Below, piece after piece: positions 6,603 through 15,389 of a stretch of 42,904 nucleotides of DNA. The stretch lies in contig JADLFX010000117.1 in the NCBI GenBank assembly GCA_020849665.1, forward strand, positions 1 to 42,904, read 5' to 3'. Position 1 is the stretch's first letter, and each line of letters starts with the position of its first letter. The DNA is from Planctomycetota bacterium (GTDB lineage Bacteria > Planctomycetota > UBA1135 > UBA2386). The notes under the pieces are model-generated. The model did not search any database. It saw only the letters and a list, made by a program, of their open reading frames with translations, and was not told where the DNA came from. A program made the position numbers and the translations under genes.

Positions 6603-8226
6603 GCCGGAGGCGACGCGTGGTCCGGCATCCGTTCCCGGGGGGGACGCCGCCCCGGCCCCAGCTCCGTCCCTCGGCGCGGGACCCGCAGCGGGCGCGCCAG
6701 GCACCGGCGTCCCGGGCGGCCCCGGCCCGGCGGGCCCCCAGGCCGCGCGCCTCCTCGCCTCCGGACACCTGCACCCGGCGATCCTGCTGCTCCGCCTCCT
6801 GGACGGGGTGCGGCAGGCGCTCCTGCCCACGATCCTCGGCCTGCTCACCGCCCAGGTCTGGCTCCTGGGCGTGGGCGTCGCGTTCTTCGTCCTGGGCATG
6901 GCCTATGCCCTGGTCCGCTACGTCACGTTCCAGTACTGGCTCACCGAGGACGAGCTGATCACGCGCGAGGGGATCCTCGAGCGCCAGGAGCGGCGCATCC
7001 CGGTGAATCGCATCCAGGACCTCGCGTTCGAGCAGAGCATCCTGCGCCGCGTGCTGGGTCTGGTGGTCGTGTCGGTGGAGACCGCCTCGGGCCAGGGCTC
7101 GGAGGCGCGCCTCGACTCGCTCTCGCGGAGCGAGGGCGAGCGCCTGCGCGAGGTGCTCCTGCTCCTGCGCGAGCGCCACGCCGCGGCGGCCGCGCCCGCG
7201 GGGGCCGCGGCGCCGGCGCCGGCCGTGCCCGCCGAGCAGGTGCTCTTCCGTTCGCAGGGCGGCGAACTCTTCGCGCTCGGGCTCACCAACAACCGGATCG
7301 GTGCGATCCTGGCGGCGCTCTTCGGGGTGTACGAACTCGCCCAGCAGTTCGGCCTGGGCCGGCCGCTCGGGGGCGCGTTCGGCGGCGCGCTGCAGCGCCT
7401 CTCGCAGTCCGGCGTGCTGGTGCTCGCATTCGTGGCGGTGGCGATCGTGTTCCTGGCGCTCCTGGGCGGATGGCTCGTGTCGGTCGCGGCCAGCTTCCTG
7501 CTCTTCCACGACTTCACCCTGGCACGTCGCGGCGACGTGTTCCAGCTGCGCCATGGCCTGCTCACGCGCCGCGCACGAGCCCTGCCGCGCCGGCGCATCC
7601 AACGCGTCCTGGTGGAGCAGACCTTCCTGCGCCGCCTCTTCGAGCTGGCCGTCGTGCGCGCCGATTCCGCCGGCTCGTCGTTCGGGGCCGGCGAGAACCA
7701 GAGCGAGGGCCTGGACGTGGTGGTCCCCCTGGCCGGCGTCGCGCGCAGCGAGGCCGTGGTGCCCTGGTTCCTGCCGGGCCTGGACGTGCAGCGCGTGCCG
7801 TGGCGGCCCGTGTCGCGCATGGTGATCGTCCGCATCCTGGCCAAGGGCGCCCTGGCCACGGCGGTGCTGCTAGGCTTCGCCCTGCCCCTGGCCGGACCCG
7901 TGGGCCTCCTCGCCCTCGTGCTCCTGCCGCTCGCGTGGCTGGTGGGGGTGCTCAGCTATCGCAACCTCGCCTACGCGCGGACCGGCATCCACGTGGCGTT
8001 CCGCCACGGCGTGCTGGGGCGGTATCGCTCGTTCCTGCCCTTGCACAAGGTGCAGGCCGTGGTCCTGAGCGCGGACCCGATCGACCGCCTCCTGGGCCTC
8101 GCCCGGCTCACCGTGCACGTCGCCGGGGGCGCCGCGAGCAGCATGGCCCACCTCCCCCGCGCCGAGGCACGGCGCTGGATGCACGAGCTGGCGCGCGACG
8201 CGGCCGGGGCGCGCTTCGTGTGGTGA
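6589..8226 (+). CDS. Membrane protein with three bPH2 domains, YdbT-like
   Basis: A 545-residue polytopic membrane protein with a Pro/Ala-rich N-terminal tail of about 60 residues. It shows three repeats of a membrane-helix pair followed by a bPH2 domain, each marked by a strand motif of the kind YWLTEDELITREGIL, RIPVNRIQDLAFEQSILRR, ARALPRRRIQRVLVEQTFLRR or SFLPLHKVQAVVLSADPIDR. Bacillus YdbT has the same three-domain plan. The ATG at 6589 lies inside the end of the upstream gene, and no other in-frame start nearby has a better ribosome site. The two genes are certainly one operon. The PH domains may bind lipids or proteins; no catalytic motif is visible. Confidence 0.82.
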   Translation: MTSSEPEATRGPASVPGGDAAPAPAPSLGAGPAAGAPGTGVPGGPGPAGPQAARLLASGHLHPAILLLRLLDGVRQALLPTILGLLTAQVWLLGVGVAFFVLGMAYALVRYVTFQYWLTEDELITREGILERQERRIPVNRIQDLAFEQSILRRVLGLVVVSVETASGQGSEARLDSLSRSEGERLREVLLLLRERHAAAAAPAGAAAPAPAVPAEQVLFRSQGGELFALGLTNNRIGAILAALFGVYELAQQFGLGRPLGGAFGGALQRLSQSGVLVLAFVAVAIVFLALLGGWLVSVAASFLLFHDFTLARRGDVFQLRHGLLTRRARALPRRRIQRVLVEQTFLRRLFELAVVRADSAGSSFGAGENQSEGLDVVVPLAGVARSEAVVPWFLPGLDVQRVPWRPVSRMVIVRILAKGALATAVLLGFALPLAGPVGLLALVLLPLAWLVGVLSYRNLAYARTGIHVAFRHGVLGRYRSFLPLHKVQAVVLSADPIDRLLGLARLTVHVAGGAASSMAHLPRAEARRWMHELARDAAGARFVW

Positions 8227-8339
8227 GGCCGCCCGGACCGGCCTGCCCCGGGTGGCCGACGGCGGGAATCCTCGCGCGGCGCGCGCCCCGGCTGCGGCCG
8301 ACCTCACGTCGCGGCGGGCGTCCGCCCTGCCGGTGCGGG

Positions 8340-8345
8340 TAGACT
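8340..8345 (+). promoter_or_regulatory. Candidate -10 element TAGACT
   Basis: GGTAGACTCCGCGCT lies 50 bases upstream of the DUF2911 gene start. A near copy, GCTAGACTGCGCGC, lies at the same distance upstream of the prepilin gene. No clear -35 box is seen. Confidence 0.35.
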
Positions 8346-8395
8346 CCGCGCTCCTTCTCGGGGAGGAAGATCCCCGTGGACCCACACGCAACGCC

Positions 8396-9493
8396 ATGAT
8401 CCTCCGCACCACACTCGCAGCCATCCTGCTCGCCGCACTTCCCCTTCCGGCCCAGAGCCGCGCCACGGCCGAGGCCACCCTGCCCGGCGGGAAGGTCACC
8501 CTCGACTACCTCACCGGCAACCTGCAGGGACGCTCGGCCGAGAAGGACCTGCAGCCGGGCACCGTCTGGCGCATGGCCGTCGGTGGCGAGGCGCCGCTCC
8601 TGCGCACCGAGGTCCCGCTCATGGTGGGCGGCGTCGTCCTGCCGCCGGGCGCGCACCGGCTCTCGGCGCGCTACGTCGGGCCCGACACCTGGCATCTGGT
8701 CGTGTTCCGCGGCGCCGCGCTGCACGAGAGCGGCATGAAGGCCGACGAGACGCCGTTCCAGTTCAGCAAGGCCGGCAAGGCGGAGGAGCAGCTCAAGATC
8801 AGCCTCGCGGCCAAGGACCAGAACCTGGAAGTGCAGGTGGCCTGGGGCGAGAGCGCCCTGCGTGCCAACCTGACCGGGCTGGGCGTGAGCAAGGTCGAGT
8901 CGACCCTGGCCGGCAAGCCCGCGGTGTACGAGTTCTTCCAGGTGCCCGCGAATCCCGACACCCAGGAGCGGCTCAAGGCCGGCCAGGAGGTGCGCGTGGG
9001 CGCCGTGCGCACCAAGGACGGCGGCGAGCTGGCGATCGTGGGCCAGCGCGAGGAGCGCGGCGTGAAGCTGGTGTTCCGCAACGACGCGCTCAAGGAGGCC
9101 CAGGCCGAGATCGCATCGGCCACCGCCATGCGCAACCGGCTGCAGGGCATGCTGGAGCAGGCGCCGGAGGAACGGCGGGAGCGCCTGAAGGGCCGCATCG
9201 ACCAGCTGGCCAGGCAGGTCGAGGCCGCGCAGAAGCGGCTGGCCGCGGCCCAGGGCCTGCCCGCCGAGGTGGCCGTGGCCGGCAAGGTCGAGATGCGCGA
9301 GGAGCGCAGCACCGGCCTCCTGGTGCGGCCGCTCGACGCCAAGGCCGGCGTGTCCCTGGCGATGGACTTCGGCCAGCGCAGCGCCACGTTCCAGTGGAGC
9401 GACGCGGACTTCTCCACGACGCCCGCGGGCAAGGACGCCGGCAAGGCCGGGAAGAGCGAGAAGTCCGAGAAGCCCGAGAAGACCGACAAGTGA
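8396..9493 (+). CDS. Secreted DUF2911 protein with coiled-coil and Lys-rich tail
   Basis: A 365-residue exported protein of unknown function. A signal peptide occupies residues 1-22 (ILRTTLAAILLAALPLPAQS). Residues 30-110 match the DUF2911 pattern: LDYLTGNLQGRS, then PGTVWRMAVGG, VGGVVLPPGAHRLSARYVG and WHLVVFRGAALHES. A middle beta-rich region follows, and residues about 225-285 form a charged helical coiled-coil. The last 20 residues are a low-complexity Lys/Glu/Ser tail. ATG 8396 is chosen because it opens directly into the signal peptide. A strong GC hairpin follows the stop and separates it from the convergent ATP-grasp gene. Confidence 0.78.
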   Translation: MILRTTLAAILLAALPLPAQSRATAEATLPGGKVTLDYLTGNLQGRSAEKDLQPGTVWRMAVGGEAPLLRTEVPLMVGGVVLPPGAHRLSARYVGPDTWHLVVFRGAALHESGMKADETPFQFSKAGKAEEQLKISLAAKDQNLEVQVAWGESALRANLTGLGVSKVESTLAGKPAVYEFFQVPANPDTQERLKAGQEVRVGAVRTKDGGELAIVGQREERGVKLVFRNDALKEAQAEIASATAMRNRLQGMLEQAPEERRERLKGRIDQLARQVEAAQKRLAAAQGLPAEVAVAGKVEMREERSTGLLVRPLDAKAGVSLAMDFGQRSATFQWSDADFSTTPAGKDAGKAGKSEKSEKPEKTDK

Positions 9494-9499
9494 ACCGTG

Positions 9500-9525
9500 C
9501 CGGCCGCCGGCCTGCCGGCGGCCGG
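9500..9525. terminator. Perfect GC hairpin between convergent genes
   Basis: CCGGCCGCCGG and CCGGCGGCCGG pair perfectly over 11 bases around a CCTG loop, placed between the convergent stops at 9493 and 9551. There is no T tract, so termination would depend on the stem alone or on Rho. Confidence 0.5.
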
Positions 9526-9550
9526 AGTCGTGCGCCGGCGGTCCGGTGGC

Positions 9551-10981
9551 TCAGAGCAGCCGCAGGACCGCCACCAGCCCGCCCTTCTGCGCCACGTTCA
9601 CGACCTTGCGCTGCGAGGCGCGGCCCAGGATCGCGAGGCGCTGGCCGCTCACGAAGAGCCCGAGCACCGAGAAGTACTCGGCCGTGCCGAGCGTGCCGTC
9701 CTCGTCGATGACCGGGAAGCCGATCTCGGCCACCGCCTTGTAGCCCTGCGCCACCCAGGCGATCGGGCCCGCCACGATCCGCTGCAGCGCCGCCTGCCAC
9801 GCGGCGTCGTCCATCTCGGGTCCCACCAGGATGCCCTCGCCGCCGTAGCTGCGGTTGGGCTTGAGGAGCAGGCGCTCGCGGTTCCGCTCCAGGTACGGCA
9901 GCAGGTCCACTTCGTGGCCGTCGGGATCGGTGGTGCGGGCGTGCTCGACCAGCCGGGTCCAGGGCACGTGGCGCGCGAACACCTTGCGTTCCTCGCTGGA
10001 GAAGTAGTGGTCGAACTCCGGCGAGGTGAACACCTGGAACACGCTCTTGTGATCGAACTCGCCGGCCAGCGACGACACGCAGCGCGACGTGCGCAGCGCG
10101 TGCTTCATCGCCGTGAAGTCCTCGCCCTTGCTCTCCTTCGCGGCCATGTCGTTGGTCTCGTGGTCGCGGTAGAGCAGATCGATGGGGTGGTCGCCGTACC
10201 ACATCTCCTCGCCCTTCAACCGCAGCTCGCGCGGGTCGACGTGCCACGCCGCGACGCCCATCGAGCGCAGGAACTCGACGTTGTACGGGAACTCGTTCAC
10301 GCCGCCGGGCAGGTCCTTGTACTGGCAGAGGCCGATGTGGAAGCGCTTCAGGCGCAGCGAGCGGGCGTGGTCGGCCAGGGTCTCCAGCAGCACCTTGCGC
10401 GGGTCGTCGTTCGGCTCCAGCAGGAGCGTGGGCGCGTGCTGGCGCAGGCGGGGCACCACGTGGGTGCAGATCACCTCGTCGACCGCCGGGCAGAGATACG
10501 TGCCGCCCACGCCGACCGGGTTGAACTCGAAGAAGTAGGTGTGCTTGACCCAGTCCTTCGAGGCGAAGTTGGTGGAGGCATCGAAACGGCCGAAGAGCAC
10601 GCCGCGGTCCTCGGGCCGGTACAGGTCGTGCATCCACTTCTGCTCCAGCTCGGTGAGCGGCAGGATGCGGCGCACGGCCGAGAGCTGGTGCCAGAGGTGC
10701 ACCAGCTTCAGGAACGCTCCCTCCAGGACGAGGCTGATCGCGTGCAGGTACTGGCGCTGGTTGCCGCCCAGGACCCGCGGCCGCAGCAGGATCGGCGTGG
10801 GGTGCGGCCGGCCCGCGTCGTCCTCGTACACGATGCCGCGGCTCAGGCCGGCCTCGCGCACCTCCTGCTTCATCTTCTTGAGCTCGTCGGGGCCCAGGCG
10901 GTGCAGCAGGCCGTTCAAGGTGGTGCCGAGGCTGTCCTTGAGGTTGCCACCGGGAAGGAACGGCGAGGCGGCGCGCGGCAT
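9551..10981 (-). CDS. ATP-grasp-like protein of unknown function
   Basis: A 476-residue cytoplasmic protein with features of an ATP-grasp ligase in its C-terminal half. LLLKPNRSYGGEGILVG near residue 375 looks like the nucleotide-binding Lys/Gly loop, followed by WVAQGYKAVAEIGFPVI and AEYFSVLGLFV. The first 330 residues hold highly aromatic motifs (FDASTNFASKDW, HTYFFEFNPVGVGGTYLCP, RDHETNDMAAKE). The overall layout recalls glutathionylspermidine-synthase-type or circularly permuted ATP-grasp proteins, which join a carboxylate to an amine. The substrate is unknown. ATG 10981 is the first good start. It lies 68 bases downstream of the DUF885 gene on the same strand, so they may be co-transcribed. 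Confidence 0.65.
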   Translation of the reverse strand: MPRAASPFLPGGNLKDSLGTTLNGLLHRLGPDELKKMKQEVREAGLSRGIVYEDDAGRPHPTPILLRPRVLGGNQRQYLHAISLVLEGAFLKLVHLWHQLSAVRRILPLTELEQKWMHDLYRPEDRGVLFGRFDASTNFASKDWVKHTYFFEFNPVGVGGTYLCPAVDEVICTHVVPRLRQHAPTLLLEPNDDPRKVLLETLADHARSLRLKRFHIGLCQYKDLPGGVNEFPYNVEFLRSMGVAAWHVDPRELRLKGEEMWYGDHPIDLLYRDHETNDMAAKESKGEDFTAMKHALRTSRCVSSLAGEFDHKSVFQVFTSPEFDHYFSSEERKVFARHVPWTRLVEHARTTDPDGHEVDLLPYLERNRERLLLKPNRSYGGEGILVGPEMDDAAWQAALQRIVAGPIAWVAQGYKAVAEIGFPVIDEDGTLGTAEYFSVLGLFVSGQRLAILGRASQRKVVNVAQKGGLVAVLRLL

Positions 10982-11049
10982 GGTCGGCGGGGATCCTCCC
11001 CGCCTCTCGTGCCGCCCGCAAGCCAACGGGCACGGCAGGGAGCGGCCGC

Positions 11050-12681
11050 TCAGGGCGTGCGCAGGTCCAGCGGCACGTTGCCCTGGGCCAGCAGGCGGTC
11101 GTGGAACTCGCGCAGCGAGAAGCGCGGGCCCGCGCGGCGCATCGCGGCGCGGCGGCGCGCGGCGATGCGCATCCGGCCCAGCGCGTAGCTGAGCACCAGC
11201 GGGTCGGAGACCGCGCGCAGGGTCTCGCGCCGGGCCTCCGACTCGTGCAGGAACGCATGGCGCTGGAAGAGCCGCAGCGCCGCCTCCGGCGAGCCGCGGC
11301 CGGCATGCAGGCCGAGCGCGGCGAGCATCCGGCACAGGCGCAGGACGCGGGCCCAGAGCACGCCGACGCGCAGCCGCAGGTCGCCGTCGCGGAAGTGCCG
11401 CTCCACCAGGAGCCCCTCCGCGTAGTGCGCCCAGCCCTCGATGAACACCTCGCTGTCGGCCACCGCCAGGATCGGATGCGGCGCGCGCCGCAGGTGCAGG
11501 TACTGCACGTGGTGGCCCGGGTAGGTCTCGTGCGCGCTGACCCACGTGAGCCGGGTGAGGTGCAGGTCGCGCAGGAGCGCGTCCTGCTCCGCGTGCGGCA
11601 TCCCGGGGCGCGGCACCGCGAGGTAGTAGCAGGTGCCGCCCGGACTCGGGTGCAGCGGGCCGGGCATGTCCAGGCAGGCCGAGGTGAGCGCGGCCAGGAA
11701 CTCCGGCGCGGCCGCCACGCGGCAGGGCTGGTCCTCGGGCACGCTCACCAGGTCGCGGCCGACCGTGAACGCGCGTAGCTCCGCGACCTGCTCGGCCGCG
11801 CTGCGCAGGAGCCCGTCGGGCCCGGCGCGTTCCTCCTCGAGCAGGCGCAGGGCGTGCTCGGGGGCGAGGCCGCGGGCCAGGCGCCGGGCCGCGCCCAGCA
11901 GGCGCTGATGTTCGAAGCGCAGATGGGTCCGCGCGGCCCGGTACACGGTGGTCAGCGGCACGCGCGAGGCCTCCACGTCGCGGAGCCAGGCCGCGAGGCT
12001 GCGCCGGCCCACGCGGAAGCCGCCCGCGCGCGCCGGCGCGGCGGCGAGGCGACCCGCGTACTCGGCGAGCGCGGCGCGGGCGGCGGCCAGGGCCGCGCGG
12101 AGCGGGGCGGCGCCGGACGGGCGGGCGGCCCGGGCGAGGGGGATCGCCACGTCGCGGGCCAGGAGGGCCTGCACGTCGTCGACCGTACCCAGGGCCAGCT
12201 CGACCAGCTCCGCCGGGAGCGGCCGGCCGCGCAGGCGTTCGGCCTGCGCGTGCAGGACGGCGGGCACGGCGCCGAGCAGATCGGCCAGGAATCCCTCGCG
12301 GCGGGCGCGGGTCAGTCCGCCCCAGCCCACGATCTGGTGCACCGCTTCGGCCAGATGATCGAGGACCAGATCCGGGCGGCGGTGCGCGAACGAGAGCCTG
12401 GGGCGCAGGCGCCGTTCCGCCAGCCGCGTGGCCAGGACGTCGCGCAGCAGGCCGAGCTCGGCCGAATCCGTGGCGATCCGCTGCAGGCGCCGCTGCAGCT
12501 CGTCGAGGGCGCGCGACTCCTCGCGCCACGCCGCCTCGCCGTCCGCGAAGCAGGCGTCCAGGCGGCCGAGCGCCGCGGCGTCGCCGAGCAGCACGGACTG
12601 GATCGGGGCGAAGCGGACCAGATGGCTCCGGTACGCCGCGAACACGCCGTCCAGGGCCGCTGCGGCGCCGCTCGGGCTCAC
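11050..12681 (-). CDS. DUF885 family putative metallopeptidase
   Basis: A 543-residue protein of the DUF885/COG4805 family. The signature HETYPGHH (an HExxxGHH zinc-type motif) lies near residue 375, followed by EGWAHYAEGLL with the expected downstream Glu and by the conserved helical C terminus (SYALGRMRIAARR). Members are predicted zinc-dependent peptidases. Many are exported lipoproteins, but no signal peptide is visible here, so it is probably cytoplasmic. The GTG start at 12681 overlaps the recombinase stop as GTGA, indicating coupled translation. The N-terminal 100 residues are poorly conserved in appearance. Substrate unknown. Confidence 0.8.
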   Translation of the reverse strand: MSPSGAAAALDGVFAAYRSHLVRFAPIQSVLLGDAAALGRLDACFADGEAAWREESRALDELQRRLQRIATDSAELGLLRDVLATRLAERRLRPRLSFAHRRPDLVLDHLAEAVHQIVGWGGLTRARREGFLADLLGAVPAVLHAQAERLRGRPLPAELVELALGTVDDVQALLARDVAIPLARAARPSGAAPLRAALAAARAALAEYAGRLAAAPARAGGFRVGRRSLAAWLRDVEASRVPLTTVYRAARTHLRFEHQRLLGAARRLARGLAPEHALRLLEEERAGPDGLLRSAAEQVAELRAFTVGRDLVSVPEDQPCRVAAAPEFLAALTSACLDMPGPLHPSPGGTCYYLAVPRPGMPHAEQDALLRDLHLTRLTWVSAHETYPGHHVQYLHLRRAPHPILAVADSEVFIEGWAHYAEGLLVERHFRDGDLRLRVGVLWARVLRLCRMLAALGLHAGRGSPEAALRLFQRHAFLHESEARRETLRAVSDPLVLSYALGRMRIAARRRAAMRRAGPRFSLREFHDRLLAQGNVPLDLRTP

Positions 12682-13601
12682 GCCGGTGCGCCTCCGCCCT
12701 GGACCGCAAGCGGATGGGCGCGGTCGTACACCTCGCGCAGGCGCGCCACCGACACGTGGGTGTAGATCTGCGTGGTCACCAGCCGGCGATGGCCGAGCAG
12801 CTCCTGCACGGTGCGCAGGTCGGCGCCGCGGTCGAGCAGGTGCGTGGCGAACGAGTGGCGCAGGCCGTGCGGAGTCAGGCGCTCGCGGATCCCGGCGCGC
12901 CGCGCGTGCTGCAGCACCACCTCGAAGATCCAGCGCGCGCTCAGCGGGCCGCCGCGTTGGTTGAGGAAGAGCACGCCCGGATCGCGCCGGCGCGTCGCAC
13001 GCACCTGCCGCTCGCGCAGGGGCAGGTACGCCTCCAGCGCCGCGCGCGCCGGAGCGCCGAGGAGGCCCAGGCGCTCGCGGCGGCCCTTGCCGAGGATCCG
13101 CACCGTGCCCTCGTGCAGGTCCAGGTTGGCCAGCATGGTGGTGGCCGCCTCCGCCACGCGTGCGCCGCTGGAGTAGAGGAACTCGAGGATGGCCCGGTCG
13201 CGCTGGCCCGCGAAGCCGGCGGCGAAGTCCTGGCCCAGCAGGGCGTCGACCTCCGCCGTGGTGAGGAAGCGCGGCAGCCGGGCCGGCACCTTGGGGCCGC
13301 GCACCAGCCGGGCCGGATCCTGCGCCAGGAGCCCGCGCTCGCGCAGGTAGGCGCACACCGCGCGCAGCGCCGCGAGGCGGCGCTGGATGCTGGCGGGTGC
13401 GAGGCCGCCCTCCATCAACTCGGCCACGTAGCGGCGCAGTTCCAACCGGTCGGGCTCGCGCCGCGCCGCCGGCCGCCAGAGCAGCCAGTGGCGCAGGTCG
13501 GCGGCGTATGCGCGCACGGTGTTCGGCGCGGCCTGCCGCTCCTGGGCCAGATGGCGCAGGAACGCCTGCACGTGCTGCTCGAGACCGCCGCCCTCGCTCA
13601 T
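12678..13601 (-). CDS. xerD: XerC/XerD-type tyrosine recombinase
   Basis: A 307-residue site-specific recombinase. An N-terminal SAM-like core-binding domain (residues 5-90) is followed by the catalytic domain with the full set of active residues: R148 (SSGARVAE), K172 (GKGRRER), H245 and R248 (HGLRHSFATHLL), H271 (LGHRRLVTTQ) and the nucleophile Y280 (IYTHVS). Length and motifs fit chromosome-dimer resolution at dif by XerC/XerD. Whether it is the C or D subunit cannot be decided from one gene. It is not close enough to the left element to be its integrase. ATG 13601 is preceded within a few bases by a TACCCT box, suggesting a very short leader. Confidence 0.88.
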   Translation of the reverse strand: MSEGGGLEQHVQAFLRHLAQERQAAPNTVRAYAADLRHWLLWRPAARREPDRLELRRYVAELMEGGLAPASIQRRLAALRAVCAYLRERGLLAQDPARLVRGPKVPARLPRFLTTAEVDALLGQDFAAGFAGQRDRAILEFLYSSGARVAEAATTMLANLDLHEGTVRILGKGRRERLGLLGAPARAALEAYLPLRERQVRATRRRDPGVLFLNQRGGPLSARWIFEVVLQHARRAGIRERLTPHGLRHSFATHLLDRGADLRTVQELLGHRRLVTTQIYTHVSVARLREVYDRAHPLAVQGGGAPA

Positions 13602-13607
13602 CGCGGG

Positions 13608-13691
13608 AAGGGTAGCCGCCCGCCCGGGCCGGTCCCAAGGCCGCGTGCGGCGCCGCGCCGCGCTGGCGGACGCGCGGGCGCCCGCTAGCCT
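13608..13691. promoter_or_regulatory. Divergent promoter region between recombinase and transporter genes
   Basis: Read leftwards, GGCTACCCT (box at 13608-13613) sits only 6 bases from the recombinase ATG. Read rightwards, GCTAGCCT (box at 13686-13691) sits 12 bases from the transporter ATG. Both resemble the GCTAnnnT -10 pattern seen elsewhere in the window, which would make both transcripts nearly leaderless. Confidence 0.3.
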
Positions 13692-13703
13692 TCGGCGTGG
13701 GCG

Positions 13704-14630
13704 ATGCGTCACCTGGGCGAGATCGCCGCCGTGTCGGCGGCCGCGTGCTGGACCGTGTCGTCGCTCGCGTTCGCCTACTCGGGCCGCCGCCTGCGCGCGC
13801 CGATCCTGAACCAGGTGCGGATCGTGTTCGCGGTCGCGCTCCTGAGCGGTCTGCACCTCCTGCTCCTCGGCACCCTGGTTCCCGCGGCGGCCGAGGCCGA
13901 CGCGGTGCTCTACCTCGCGGCCTCGGGCGTGGTGGGGTTGGCGCTGGGCGACCACTGCAACTTCCACTGCCTCTCGGTGATCGGGCCGCGCTACGGCTCG
14001 CTGCTCATGGCGACCCATCCGGCGATGAGCGTGCTCCTGGCATGGCCCTTCCTGGGCGAGGCGCCCTCGGGCGGGGAGCTGGGCGGGGTCGCGCTCACCA
14101 CCGCGGGCGTGGCGCTGGTGCTCCTGCGCCGCCGGCCCGGCGCGGCCTGGCGGCCGGAGGCGACCCCGCGGGAACGCTGGGTGGCGGTGGGGGCAGGCCT
14201 GCTCGGCGCGCTGGGGCAGGCGGGCGGCCTGCTGCTCTCGCGCAGCGCGTTCCTGGTCCCCTCTGCGACGCCGCTCGATCCGCTCTCCGCCACCTGGATC
14301 CGCATGGTCGCGGGGATGACGGGGATCTTCGCGATCGCCCTGCTGAGCCGCGACCTGGTCCGGCCCCGCGCCGTGCTCGCCGACCGGCCGGGGCTGGGCA
14401 CGGCGGCCCTGGGCGCGGTGTTCGGCCCCACGGCTGGGGTGTGGCTGGTGCAGGTCGCCGCGGCCCACACGCGCGCCGGCGTGGCCTCGGCGCTCTCCTC
14501 GCTCACCCCGATCCTGGTCCTGCCGCTGAGCCGGGTCCTGTACGGCGCCAGGATCACGATCCTGGACGTGATCGGCACGCTCACGGTGGTGGCGGGCGCC
14601 GGCCTGTTGTTCGGCGTCCTCGGCGGATAA
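13704..14630 (+). CDS. EamA/DMT family transporter
   Basis: A 308-residue inner-membrane protein with about ten hydrophobic helices arranged as two EamA repeats (residues about 3-140 and 160-305), the usual length and plan of drug/metabolite transporters. Repeat features include GLALGDHCNFHCLSVIGPRY at the end of the third helix of the first repeat and SALSSLTPILVLPLSR in the second. Members export small metabolites or amino acids; the substrate cannot be inferred. The next gene, a secreted cyclophilin, starts 27 bases after its stop, so the two may share a transcript. Confidence 0.82.
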   Translation: MRHLGEIAAVSAAACWTVSSLAFAYSGRRLRAPILNQVRIVFAVALLSGLHLLLLGTLVPAAAEADAVLYLAASGVVGLALGDHCNFHCLSVIGPRYGSLLMATHPAMSVLLAWPFLGEAPSGGELGGVALTTAGVALVLLRRRPGAAWRPEATPRERWVAVGAGLLGALGQAGGLLLSRSAFLVPSATPLDPLSATWIRMVAGMTGIFAIALLSRDLVRPRAVLADRPGLGTAALGAVFGPTAGVWLVQVAAAHTRAGVASALSSLTPILVLPLSRVLYGARITILDVIGTLTVVAGAGLLFGVLGG

Positions 14631-14657
14631 ACCACCGGGCCCGACAAGGACCCACCG

Positions 14658-15371
14658 ATGCAGATCCACATCCCGCTCCTCGTGGTCGCGCTCCTGGCGC
14701 TTCCCGTCCCCGGCCGCACCCAGGGCCATGCCAAGCCTGCCACCCAGCCCGCCGGTCAGAAGGCGAAGGCCCCCAAGGACATCGCCAAGGACAAGGCGGT
14801 GCAGGCCATCGACAAGTTCATCGCCGACGCCAAGATCGACAAGAAGTCGCCTGAGTGGCGGCTCGCCCTGCCGCTGCCGCCCCAGCAGGCCTTCGACAAG
14901 GAGACGACCTACTTCTGGCACGTGCAGACCAACAAGGGCGCGCTCAAGATCAAGCTGATGCCCGACGTCGCGCCCATGCACGTCACCAACGCGATCTACC
15001 TGGCGCGCCTGGGGTTCTACGACGGCATCCCGTTCCACCGCGTGATCACCCGCTTCATGGCGCAGGGCGGCTGCCCGCTCGGCAGGGGCACCGGCAGTCC
15101 GGGCTATCGCTTCGACGGCGAGTTCCATCCCAGCGTGAAGCACGACCGCCCCGGCCTGCTGAGCATGGCCAACGCCGGCCCCGGCACGGATGGCTCGCAG
15201 TTCTTCCTGACCTTCGTGCCCACGCCGCACCTCGACGGCAAGCACACGATCTTCGGCGAGATCGTGGAGGGCTCCGGCACCACCCTGAAGGCGCTGGAGG
15301 AGGGCGGCTCGCGCAGCGGCACGCCCACCGAGCCGCTCAAGATGGAGAAGACCTGGATCACCGTGGAGTGA
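14658..15371 (+). CDS. Secreted cyclophilin-type peptidyl-prolyl isomerase
   Basis: A 237-residue isomerase (EC 5.2.1.8) that catalyses cis-trans isomerisation of Xaa-Pro bonds, here likely in the periplasm. A signal peptide covers residues 1-21, followed by a Lys/Ala-rich linker to about residue 60. The cyclophilin domain then shows GALKIKLMPDVAPMHVTNAI, the catalytic Arg in PFHRVITRFMAQGG, GTDGSQFFLTF, and the downstream HLDGKHTIFGEIVEG. ATG 14658 opens into the signal peptide and is preceded by AAGGA. Its stop is 18 bases from that of the convergent CPBP protease gene. Confidence 0.9.
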   Translation: MQIHIPLLVVALLALPVPGRTQGHAKPATQPAGQKAKAPKDIAKDKAVQAIDKFIADAKIDKKSPEWRLALPLPPQQAFDKETTYFWHVQTNKGALKIKLMPDVAPMHVTNAIYLARLGFYDGIPFHRVITRFMAQGGCPLGRGTGSPGYRFDGEFHPSVKHDRPGLLSMANAGPGTDGSQFFLTFVPTPHLDGKHTIFGEIVEGSGTTLKALEEGGSRSGTPTEPLKMEKTWITVE

Positions 15372-15389
15372 GCCGGCCCGCCGTCAGCC

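Noticed and set aside
12678..13601. The Xer recombinase as integrase of the left element
   Set aside because: It lies 9 kb outside the boundary set by the tRNA fragment, among housekeeping genes, and matches XerC/D in length and motifs.
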